The notes beneath the pieces are model-generated. The model did not search any database and was not told the origin of the DNA. It worked only from the letters and a program-made list of their open reading frames with translations. Of a DNA stretch of 6,172 nucleotides, positions 1-4,540 are shown piece by piece; the first letter of the stretch is position 1; each line of letters begins with the position of its first letter. The stretch spans positions 1 through 6,172 of the forward strand of contig JAEYRR010000349.1 of the NCBI GenBank assembly GCA_023435505.1, in the 5' to 3' direction. A program made the translations under genes and the position numbers. The stretch comes from Bacillota bacterium. Lineage in GTDB: Bacteria; Bacillota; Clostridia; Lachnospirales; Lachnospiraceae.

Positions 1-1
1 G

Positions 2-454
2 GAGTATAGAGAGGCCCAGTACGTTGGGGTGGAGTACCTATATAAAAATCTGAAGAAGCTTACCGAAGAGGATGTGGACAATCTAAAGAAACTCATTGTT
101 ACAAAATCCTGGTGGGATATTACAGACAGCCTTGACTATGTGATTGGAATATTGTCTGAAGAATATCCGTCCATTCATAAAGAAATGCTAGTATGGAGTA
201 AGTCTGATAATATCTGGCTTAGACGATCAGCCATAGATTACCAGTTGCAGTTTAAGGAAAAGACGAATACCTCCCAATTAGAGAAAATCCTTGTCAACAA
301 CTTTGGCTCAAAAGAATTCTTCATCAATAAAGCAATAGGGTGGAGCCTTAGGGAGTATAGCAAGGTAAACCCTGCTTGGGTAGCAAAGTTTATTTCTAGG
401 TTTAAAGAGAATTTAGCTCCATTAAGTATCAGAGAAGCAAGTAAGTACCTATAA
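2..454 (+). CDS. alkD: AlkD-family DNA alkylation repair glycosylase, 3' part (5' end cut by window edge)
   Basis: The frame is open from base 2, so the GTG at 29 is not the true start and the gene begins left of the window. The 150 visible residues are the C-terminal two-thirds of an AlkD-like HEAT-repeat glycosylase (family members are about 230-240 residues). AlkD excises positively charged alkylated bases such as 3-methyladenine and 7-methylguanine from DNA. Family hallmarks seen: the opening EYREAQYVGVEYL helix, then SWWDITD at fragment residues 36-42 (the Trp and the second Asp correspond to the AlkD catalytic pair), LRRSAI at 73-78 (Arg at the DNA/active-site face), FKEKTNT at 84-90, and KAIGWSLREYSK at 110-121 (second active-site Trp). 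It ends in the usual IREASKYL tail, so the C-terminus is intact. No terminator follows; the promoter-like element of the next gene starts 6 bp after the stop. Confidence 0.88.
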   Translation, partial: EYREAQYVGVEYLYKNLKKLTEEDVDNLKKLIVTKSWWDITDSLDYVIGILSEEYPSIHKEMLVWSKSDNIWLRRSAIDYQLQFKEKTNTSQLEKILVNNFGSKEFFINKAIGWSLREYSKVNPAWVAKFISRFKENLAPLSIREASKYL

Positions 455-460
455 AAATAA

Positions 461-500
461 ATGCATCCTAATGCCCCAATGCTTTGAATTCATAGTAGAA
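461..500 (+). promoter_or_regulatory. Bipartite promoter-like element of cassette 1, shared with cassette 2
   Basis: A 12-mer ATGCATCCTAAT (461-472) and a 13-mer ATTCATAGTAGAA (488-500) are separated by 15 bp. Both blocks recur without mismatch and with the same spacing at 4481-4520, upstream of the paralogous sigma gene, while the spacer sequences differ. Conservation of two blocks at fixed spacing with a free spacer is what a promoter recognised by a dedicated sigma factor looks like, and ECF sigma factors often drive their own operon. Which bases form the -35 and -10 hexamers is not certain. A run of A-rich sequence precedes both copies. The element rules out the upstream in-frame ATG at 471 as the sigma start, since that codon lies inside it. 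Confidence 0.65.
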
Positions 501-518
501 GAGATTGAGGAGGTGAGC

Positions 519-1025
519 ATGTTGGGAACATCAACGACGAGAGCGGCGGAAAAACTAGAGCTATATGGAAGTAGCATTCTTCGGATTGCAGTTACTTACG
601 TCAAGAGTAAGCAGGATGCGGAAGATATTCTGCAGGACGTATTGGTAAAGTATATGAGTTGTAATCCTGTTTTTGAGAATGAAGAACATGAGAAGGCATG
701 GTTTCTTAGAGTTGCCATTAACATATCAAAAAACAAGTGCCACTGTGCAGCCTTTCGTCTGCGCGGGGACTGGGGGGATTCGGATAGCTATTGTGAGGCA
801 TACCAGTATAATGATGTGCTAGAGGCGGTATATGAGTTGCCAGCCAAGTACAAAGACATTATCTATCTCTACTACTATGAAGAATACTCTATAAAAGAGA
901 TTGCCAGGCTTTTTCATAAGAAGGAGGCTACGGTAAAAAGTCTGTTAAGACGAGGAAGAGAGAGATTGGGACGCTCATTAAAGGAGGATTATGAGGATGC
1001 ATACACGAATAAAGCAAGCATATGA
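519..1025 (+). CDS. ECF-type RNA polymerase sigma factor, cassette 1
   Basis: This 168-residue protein has the two-domain build of extracytoplasmic-function sigma factors. Region 2 spans about residues 14-80, with the core-binding and -10 recognition segment DAEDILQDVLVKYM (33-46) and WFLRVAIN (61-68). A variable linker runs from about 82 to 97. Region 4 spans about 100-150, with LPAKYKDIIYLYYYEEYS followed by the helix-turn-helix KEIARLFHKKEATVKSLLRRGRERL that reads the -35 element. The start is ATG 519, preceded by GAGGAGGTGAGC; a longer frame from ATG 471 would run through the promoter element. The gene overlaps the probable anti-sigma gene downstream by 29 bp, so the two are translated as a coupled pair. 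By hand alignment it is about 74% identical to the sigma factor at 4541-5032, with most divergence in the linker. The signal it answers to is not visible in the sequence. Confidence 0.92.
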   Translation: MLGTSTTRAAEKLELYGSSILRIAVTYVKSKQDAEDILQDVLVKYMSCNPVFENEEHEKAWFLRVAINISKNKCHCAAFRLRGDWGDSDSYCEAYQYNDVLEAVYELPAKYKDIIYLYYYEEYSIKEIARLFHKKEATVKSLLRRGRERLGRSLKEDYEDAYTNKASI

Positions 1026-1935
1026 GAATGTATATCTAGATAATGATACAAAGAAAAGAGTATTAAATAAAATAGAGCTTTCCGCTATGGAGAAGGATAT
1101 TTCTGAGGAAGGTAAAGTGATACAAGTACCAAATGTAGTAGCTTCCCTTGCTGTAGCGTTCACCCTAACAGTTGTCGGGTTATTTGTCCTAAAAGGTTGT
1201 GCAAGTATGGACAATCCTCATACGATGGCTGGAAAGGTAGATATTACTGCAACACCAAAGTCATCCGTTGGAGCAGTTTCGGCTAACCCAGAGGCTACAG
1301 AGTCAGGGAAGAAAGATCAGGTGTTGAATGAAAAAATTAAAATAACAAAGCAGGAGTTTGAGGCAGGCATTGTCAAGATGAAAAAGGCTGTATTTGGAGT
1401 CGCTATGCCTTGTCCTATATATAGTTCAGACGACCTAATTATTATTAATGATTATTGGGGTATGTTGTTTTATGATAATAAGGAACATAAAGCTTTGGGA
1501 GTTTTAGACACTGCAAAATATGATATTAACCACATCCAAGGTTCGGATTATACTGAAATTAGGGTCAGTAAATCTGGTGATTACATCAGTTTTTGTAATA
1601 CTGAAATGAAAGAAGCAAAGTATTTGTTTGATTTGAAAAATCTGACTTTAGAAAAAGGGAAGTCTATAGAGGACATGGAAGTCTATGATGGAATAGCACC
1701 GTCAGATAGTAAAGTAGATAGCTTTTGGCAACAACAGATAGGAAATCAGTATGTGCTTGGAGATCAGGCTGCCCTTTTAAATGATGGAAAGTATGTTTGG
1801 TGTGGATTGGACCTAATCGGATGGAAAGAGTCGGATGGAGAAATCACGATGGATCGCCTTGTGATTATAAAAACGTGGGATGAAAAAATTAAGGATTCAT
1901 ACAAACATCACTTTGACATAGTTAATATCAAATAA
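997..1935 (+). CDS. Probable membrane-anchored anti-sigma factor, cassette 1
   Basis: This 312-residue protein has a short cytoplasmic N-terminus (1-46), one membrane span (about 47-65, VVASLAVAFTLTVVGLFVL) and a large extracytoplasmic part. That topology, plus the overlap with an ECF sigma gene, marks it as the likely cognate anti-sigma factor. The zinc HxxxCxxC anti-sigma motif is absent. The N-terminal block IKQAYENVYLDNDTKKRVLNKI aligns without gaps to the cassette 2 partner and is the best candidate for the sigma-binding surface. After a Thr/Ser/Pro-rich stretch the outer domain carries LIIINDYWGMLFYD, GVLDTAKYDINH and a YLFDLKNLTLEKGK block, all shared with the partner and suggestive of beta-strand repeats. 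ATG 997 is preferred over ATG 991 because AAGGAGG (981-987) is 9 bp from it and only 3 bp from the other, and because it lines up exactly with the GTG start of the paralogue. I do not recognise the outer domain. Confidence 0.75.
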   Translation: MHTRIKQAYENVYLDNDTKKRVLNKIELSAMEKDISEEGKVIQVPNVVASLAVAFTLTVVGLFVLKGCASMDNPHTMAGKVDITATPKSSVGAVSANPEATESGKKDQVLNEKIKITKQEFEAGIVKMKKAVFGVAMPCPIYSSDDLIIINDYWGMLFYDNKEHKALGVLDTAKYDINHIQGSDYTEIRVSKSGDYISFCNTEMKEAKYLFDLKNLTLEKGKSIEDMEVYDGIAPSDSKVDSFWQQQIGNQYVLGDQAALLNDGKYVWCGLDLIGWKESDGEITMDRLVIIKTWDEKIKDSYKHHFDIVNIK

Positions 1936-1944
1936 AGTGTAAAA

Positions 1945-1985
1945 CATATGAGTTGAGAATTTATAATCAACTTATATGGTTTTTT
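1945..1985 (+). terminator. Rho-independent terminator of cassette 1
   Basis: CATATGAGTTGA (1945-1956) pairs with TCAACTTATATG (1967-1978) as a 12-bp stem with one G-U pair and a 10-nt loop, followed after GG by a run of six T (1980-1985). The stem is AT-rich but long, and lies 10 bp after the anti-sigma stop codon, which separates cassette 1 from the azoreductase gene. Confidence 0.72.
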
Positions 1986-1988
1986 AGA

Positions 1989-2017
1989 TTGCCCTGATCA
2001 CTAACTAGTGATATATA
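1989..2017 (+). promoter_or_regulatory. Candidate vegetative promoter of the azoreductase gene
   Basis: TTGCCC (1989-1994) and TATATA (2012-2017) are spaced by 17 bp and resemble the -35 and -10 hexamers of the housekeeping sigma factor (4 of 6 matches each). TATATT at 2014-2019 is a better hexamer but at 19-bp spacing. The placement between the cassette 1 terminator and the azoreductase ribosome binding site supports a separate transcript. Weak hexamers plus an overlapping palindrome are typical of a repressed, inducible promoter. Confidence 0.45.
1997..2012. promoter_or_regulatory. Perfect palindrome, probable operator of the azoreductase gene
   Basis: ATCACTAACTAGTGAT is two perfect 7-bp inverted arms around a 2-bp centre. 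It fills almost the whole space between the candidate -35 and -10 hexamers, where a bound dimer would block RNA polymerase. Azoreductase genes in Bacilli are known to be repressed by quinone/diamide-sensing MarR or DUF24 (HxlR)-type regulators such as YodB, which bind short inverted repeats at the promoter. That this palindrome is read by such a protein is inference; no regulator gene lies in the window. Confidence 0.5.
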
Positions 2018-2069
2018 TTAAGTATGAGGAATTATTGTACACAGATATGTGTAGAAAGGAGTGAAGTAT

Positions 2070-2675
2070 ATGTCTAAAGTATTATATATAAAAGCGAATG
2101 TAAAGCCGGAGGGGATGTCTAGAACCTATAAAGTAGCAGATTACTTTCTTGATGCCTATAAAAAAAAGAACCCTGAGGATGAGATCATCACCTTGGACTT
2201 ATATAAAGAGAAAATACGTTTTTTGGAGCTTGAGGATTTTGGAGCGATATTTGGGCCAAAGAATGAGGAGAGTAGAAACCACCCTATTTTAAAATACGCC
2301 TATCAGTTTGCTGAGGCAGATAAGTATTTAGTGGCTGCTCCAATGTGGAATAAAAGTATTCCAGCTATTTTGAAGGCTTATATCGACTATATCGGGGTAG
2401 CAGGGATTACCTTTAAATATACAGAAACTGGTTCCGTAGGGTTATGTGCCGGTAAAAAGGCTGTTTACATAGCTGCCCGTGGTGGCGGATATTCAGAGGG
2501 GGATTCTGCTGAACTAGAGATGGGGGCTAGATACTTAAAAACCATCTTTGGTTTCTTTGGAATTGAGGATTTTACTACGATTGCTGCTGAGTATCTGGAC
2601 GTAGATGGACAGGACATTGAGGGTATCGTTAAAGAAGCAAGTTTAAAGGCAGGAGAAGTTGCACTGAACTTTTAA
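2070..2675 (+). CDS. azoR: FMN-dependent NADH-azoreductase (flavodoxin-like fold)
   Basis: This 201-residue protein matches the AzoR family in length and motifs. AzoR proteins are cytosolic FMN enzymes that reduce azo bonds and quinones by two-electron transfer from NAD(P)H, protecting cells from electrophilic and quinone stress. Seen in order: the first strand SKVLYIKAN (2-10), the phosphate-binding Ser/Arg/Thr after G15, the flavin loop PMWNKSIPAILKAYID (91-106, equivalent to the PMYN loop), TFKYTETGSVGLCAGKKA (114-131), and the RGGGY loop (137-141) that packs on the flavin. ATG 2070 is chosen because AAAGGAG (2055-2061) ends 8 bp before it and the protein then begins MSKVLYI, as family members do; the GTG at 2061 overlaps the ribosome binding site. 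An inverted repeat TACACA/TGTGTA (2038-2053) sits just upstream of that site. The gene is flanked by terminators and so is probably transcribed alone. Confidence 0.9.
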   Translation: MSKVLYIKANVKPEGMSRTYKVADYFLDAYKKKNPEDEIITLDLYKEKIRFLELEDFGAIFGPKNEESRNHPILKYAYQFAEADKYLVAAPMWNKSIPAILKAYIDYIGVAGITFKYTETGSVGLCAGKKAVYIAARGGGYSEGDSAELEMGARYLKTIFGFFGIEDFTTIAAEYLDVDGQDIEGIVKEASLKAGEVALNF

Positions 2676-2688
2676 ATAACTAGTGAAT

Positions 2689-2732
2689 ACAGGCAAGTCT
2701 CAGATAGGTTCTGGGCTTGCCTGTTTAGATTT
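2689..2732 (+). terminator. Rho-independent terminator of the azoreductase gene
   Basis: ACAGGCAAG (2689-2697) pairs perfectly with CTTGCCTGT (2716-2724). The stem continues inward, past a bulged T, with CTCAGA against TCTGGG (one G-U pair), leaving a TAGGT loop. It is followed by TTTAGATTT. The stem is strong and begins 13 bp after the stop codon. Confidence 0.85.
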
Positions 2733-2826
2733 AGGGAGAAATAACTGCTTACGTATAGAATTAATCGTAAAAGACAAACTAATCTCTGTAAATGAAAATT
2801 AGTGAAAGAGAAAAGGTGAAAAAGAT

Positions 2827-3201
2827 ATGATGAAATTCTTTAAATGCAATAATAACAGTTTAGTGATTCCTGTTACCTGTTGTTATACAAGCGAAGATAA
2901 TCTTACAGATGCGCAAGAGATATCCCCAAACACAGTAGAGGCATCGGTTGAAAAACATATGCCTGTGGTGAGTTGTAGTGGGAATACCATTAAGGTTGAT
3001 GTAGGAGCCGTGTCTCATCCAATGACAGAGGAACACTCCATTACCACGGTTATCCTGGAGACACAAAACGGAGGACAATATCAGTTCCTACAACATGATA
3101 GCGCCCCTGTTGCTAAGTTTAATGTGGCAGATGGAGATAAAGCTCTTGCTGCATATGCGTACTGTAACCTTCATGGATTATGGAAAGCAGATATTGATTA
3201 G
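2827..3201 (+). CDS. Superoxide reductase (desulfoferrodoxin/neelaredoxin family) lacking a working centre I
   Basis: This 124-residue cytosolic iron protein should reduce superoxide to hydrogen peroxide without making oxygen, the usual defence in anaerobes. The active-site iron ligands are all present: His44 in EKH, His64 and His70 in SHPMTEEHSI, and Cys113 and His116 in YCNLHGLW. Glu42 and Lys43, the residues that gate and assist the site, are also there. The N-terminus (MKFFKC) and the PNTVEASVEKHMPVV junction show it descends from two-iron desulfoferrodoxins, where an N-terminal Cys4 centre I would need CxxC and an adjacent Cys pair. Here the first motif reads CNNNS and the pair before PNTVE has become Asp-Asn, so centre I is very likely lost. 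A CC at 18-19 is at a different position. ATG 2827 is 8 bp after AAGGTG; ATG 2830 is a possible alternative. I see no convincing promoter in 2733-2826. Confidence 0.92.
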   Translation: MMKFFKCNNNSLVIPVTCCYTSEDNLTDAQEISPNTVEASVEKHMPVVSCSGNTIKVDVGAVSHPMTEEHSITTVILETQNGGQYQFLQHDSAPVAKFNVADGDKALAAYAYCNLHGLWKADID

Positions 3202-3213
3202 TTTGTATAATAC

Positions 3214-3255
3214 AAACAGGATCGTCTTATAACCTCATATAAGACGATCCTGTTT
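3214..3255. terminator. Perfect 18-bp hairpin between convergent genes, probable bidirectional terminator
   Basis: AAACAGGATCGTCTTATA (3214-3231) pairs without mismatch with 3238-3255 around a 6-nt loop. It lies between the superoxide reductase gene and the convergent hemerythrin gene. The T-tracts are poor on both strands (TGTTTCTTGT on plus, TTTGTATTATA on minus), so termination would rest on the stem. A smaller hairpin, GTTTGTA/TACAAAC (3201-3217), starts at the last base of the stop codon and competes for the first four bases of the long stem. Confidence 0.7.
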
Positions 3256-3268
3256 CTTGTGATGGCAT

Positions 3269-3293
3269 AAAAATAAATCAAAGCCGGTGGCTT
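3269..3293 (-). terminator. Terminator of the downstream hemerythrin gene
   Basis: Read on the minus strand, AAGCC ACC GGCTT (3293-3281) forms a short stem followed by TGATTTATTTTT. It begins 6 bp past the hemerythrin stop codon. The stem is only 5 bp, so it may work together with the long hairpin at 3214-3255. Confidence 0.5.
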
Positions 3294-3299
3294 GCACTT

Positions 3300-3686
3300 T
3301 TATAGTTCCTTTGCGATTAATTTATCACTATCACAGATGTGGTGTACAAGCCAATCGTATAAGAAGTTAAGAAGCTTCGTAATGGTTTCTTCTTGAGCCA
3401 AATCAATAGAGGTAATGTCCATTTCCTCTAATTGGTCAACAAAATCTTTATGTTCCACAAGGTGACTTAATAATTTCTTATAGTTAATGCTTTTCATATA
3501 CTCTTCTTCATGAGTAAAGTGATATTTTGTGTAATCCATTAGTTCATTAATAATAGTCATTATGTAATCATATTTGTCCGGGATAAATTCATCATGTGAC
3601 ACTTCATATAAACGGTTTGTAATTTCAAATAATCTTGCATGTTCTTCGTCTATAAACGGAATTCCTGTTAAAAACTCATCTTTCAT
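3300..3686 (-). CDS. Bacteriohemerythrin A (complete ligand set; start uncertain)
   Basis: This is a single-domain hemerythrin of 128 residues from the ATG at 3686. Hemerythrins are four-helix bundles with a non-heme diiron site that binds oxygen; in anaerobes they are thought to scavenge, sense or carry O2. All seven expected ligands are visible: His16, His56 and Glu60 (HFTHE), His75 and His79 (HLVEH), and His116 and Asp121 (HHICDSD). It is about 70% identical to the neighbour at 3797-4216. The start is unclear. The only SD-like sequence, AAGGGG (3705-3710), lies 18 bp from ATG 3686, too far for normal use. The paralogue starts three codons earlier, where this gene has TTA; an ATA codon 6 bp after AAGGGG is in frame. 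An in-frame TTG at 3746 has no ribosome binding site and falls in the candidate promoter. Confidence 0.88.
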   Translation of the reverse strand: MKDEFLTGIPFIDEEHARLFEITNRLYEVSHDEFIPDKYDYIMTIINELMDYTKYHFTHEEEYMKSINYKKLLSHLVEHKDFVDQLEEMDITSIDLAQEETITKLLNFLYDWLVHHICDSDKLIAKEL

Positions 3687-3717
3687 CTGATATAATATGT
3701 GACACCCCTTCTTTCTG

Positions 3718-3746
3718 TTTTTATTGTTGTTATTACAGTGTGACAA
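3718..3746 (-). promoter_or_regulatory. Candidate vegetative promoter of bacteriohemerythrin A
   Basis: On the minus strand TTGTCA (3746-3741) and TAAAAA (3723-3718) are spaced by 17 bp. The first matches TTGACA at 5 of 6 positions and the second matches TATAAT at 4 of 6. It lies just downstream of the hairpin that appears to end the upstream hemerythrin transcript, which would give gene A its own transcript starting near 3711. Confidence 0.45.
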
Positions 3747-3776
3747 AACTACTAAATCAGACTTATGATTTGGTAG
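3743..3776 (-). terminator. Terminator of bacteriohemerythrin B
   Basis: On the minus strand CTACCAAATCA (3776-3766) pairs with TGATTTAGTAG (3759-3749) with one mismatch and a 6-nt loop, followed by TTTTG. It begins about 20 bp after the stop of the upstream hemerythrin gene. The T-run is short, so read-through into gene A is possible. Confidence 0.55.
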
Positions 3777-3796
3777 CCTTTCGTTATAGATATGTA

Positions 3797-4216
3797 CTAT
3801 TTGCTAGCTTCTTCTGCTTCTTTTAGACTTTCGGCAATTAGCTTATCACTGCCACAGATGTGGTTAACGAGCCAATCGTATAAATAGTTAAGAAGCTTTA
3901 CAATAGCTTCTTCTTGGGCAAGATCAACATCTTCTAAATCAATAGCGTCTAGATGTTCAATAAAATCGTTGTGGGAGACTAATTGAGAGAATAGTCTCTT
4001 ATAATTCAGACTCTTCATGAACTCTTCTTCATGGTGGAAGTGGTATTTGGTATAATCTTGTAACTCCCTGATTACATCAACTATGTAATCGAATTTATCC
4101 GGGATAAATTCATCATGTGAAATCTCATATAAGCGGTTTGTAAGTTCAAATAGCTTCGTATGCTCTTCATCAATGAATTGTATTCCTGTAAGATATTCGT
4201 CCTTCATTTCGTACAT
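3797..4216 (-). CDS. Bacteriohemerythrin B, one iron-ligand histidine replaced by glutamine
   Basis: This is a 139-residue single-domain hemerythrin, a tandem paralogue of the gene at 3300-3686. The start is well defined: AAGGAGG (minus strand, 4230-4224) lies 7 bp before ATG 4216. Ligands seen: His19 (IDEEH), His59 and Glu63 (HFHHE), His82 (second His of the usual HxxxH), and His119 and Asp124 (HICGSD). The first His of HxxxH is Gln78 here (SQLVSH, codon CAA), where the neighbour has SHLVEH. One iron would therefore lack a normal ligand, which could alter oxygen binding or leave a weaker or different metal site. The C-terminus extends beyond that of its paralogue with a charged tail, KEAEEASK. 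A hairpin follows the stop codon. No strong promoter is evident in the AT-rich upstream stretch. Confidence 0.92.
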   Translation of the reverse strand: MYEMKDEYLTGIQFIDEEHTKLFELTNRLYEISHDEFIPDKFDYIVDVIRELQDYTKYHFHHEEEFMKSLNYKRLFSQLVSHNDFIEHLDAIDLEDVDLAQEEAIVKLLNYLYDWLVNHICGSDKLIAESLKEAEEASK

Positions 4217-4295
4217 ATTATTACCTCCTTCTTTTTTAATTTGTCGATTTACACGTAAGTGGTTTTTTAGTGAAAAGATAAATAAAGGTTTGTAT

Positions 4296-4427
4296 ATGAA
4301 GTATTTTACAATATTATGGGGAATGAATCAAGATGCTATCATTGGTATGGGAACTATCATTGATAGTCATGCCACGTTTGCTGACGCCATGAATACAAAG
4401 GGATTCTCCAGAGCTTCATCAGAGTAA
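4296..4427 (+). CDS. Possible small ORF of 43 residues, unrecognised
   Basis: The gap 4217-4540 between the hemerythrin B start and the cassette 2 sigma start contains one plausible small gene. It starts at ATG 4296, 7 bp after AAAGG (4284-4288), and encodes a 43-residue peptide beginning MKYFTILWGMNQDAI and ending GFSRASSE. The frame stays open further upstream, into the hemerythrin B gene on the other strand, but only this ATG has a ribosome binding site. I recognise no family, membrane span or signal peptide. A 9-bp direct repeat CTATCATTG occurs twice within it. Nothing clear as a promoter or terminator surrounds it; a T-run at 4461-4467 is not preceded by a good stem. It could equally be a decayed gene remnant or chance. 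The rest of the gap holds the cassette 2 promoter element. Confidence 0.35.
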   Translation: MKYFTILWGMNQDAIIGMGTIIDSHATFADAMNTKGFSRASSE

Positions 4428-4480
4428 AGGTGGTATACGATCGGTAGTAAGACGGTAAAGTTTTTTTAAATGAAATAAAA

Positions 4481-4520
4481 ATGCATCCTAATCGCATACT
4501 CATTTGTATTCATAGTAGAA
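4481..4520 (+). promoter_or_regulatory. Bipartite promoter-like element of cassette 2
   Basis: ATGCATCCTAAT (4481-4492) and ATTCATAGTAGAA (4508-4520) at 15-bp spacing are exact copies of the two blocks at 461-500, with a different spacer. The second block ends 5 bp before the AAAGGAGG site of the sigma gene (18 bp in cassette 1 from block end to start codon, 20 bp here), so the leader is very short. This is probably the autoregulated promoter of the cassette. Confidence 0.65.
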
Positions 4521-4540
4521 AAGAGAAAGGAGGAAAGGTA

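Noticed and set aside
471..518. Upstream in-frame ATG extending sigma factor 1 by 16 residues
   Set aside because: It lies in the conserved promoter element and has no ribosome binding site; ATG 519 follows a strong GGAGG.
1177..1206. Lipobox-like LKGC at the end of the membrane span of anti-sigma 1
   Set aside because: Lys at the -2 position does not fit a lipobox, the span lies about 47 residues from the N-terminus, and the paralogue has no Cys there.
2677..2686. TAACTAGTGA after the azoreductase stop repeats half of the operator palindrome
   Set aside because: Only one arm is present and there is no promoter next to it; a 10-bp match in AT-rich sequence can be chance.
2754..2771. PerR-box-like sequence upstream of the superoxide reductase gene
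   Set aside because: Compared by eye with TTATAAT-N-ATTATAA it matches only about half the positions, no better than expected in AT-rich DNA.
2860..3078. Minus-strand open frames inside the superoxide reductase, anti-sigma and sigma genes
   Set aside because: They have no ribosome binding sites or recognisable motifs and lie opposite well supported genes.
3698..3745. Two TGTGACA copies (3698-3704, 3739-3745) as a possible CRP/FNR-type site
   Set aside because: They are direct half-sites 34 bp apart, without the inverted TCACA partner at the spacing such regulators need.
3687..3746. TTG start adding an Asn/Lys-rich 20-residue N-terminus to hemerythrin A
   Set aside because: No ribosome binding site before it, the paralogue lacks such an extension, and TTGTCA there fits a -35 hexamer.
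4481..4540. Upstream in-frame ATG extending sigma factor 2 by 20 residues
   Set aside because: Same reason: it is part of the first promoter block, and ATG 4541 has AAAGGAGG at good spacing.
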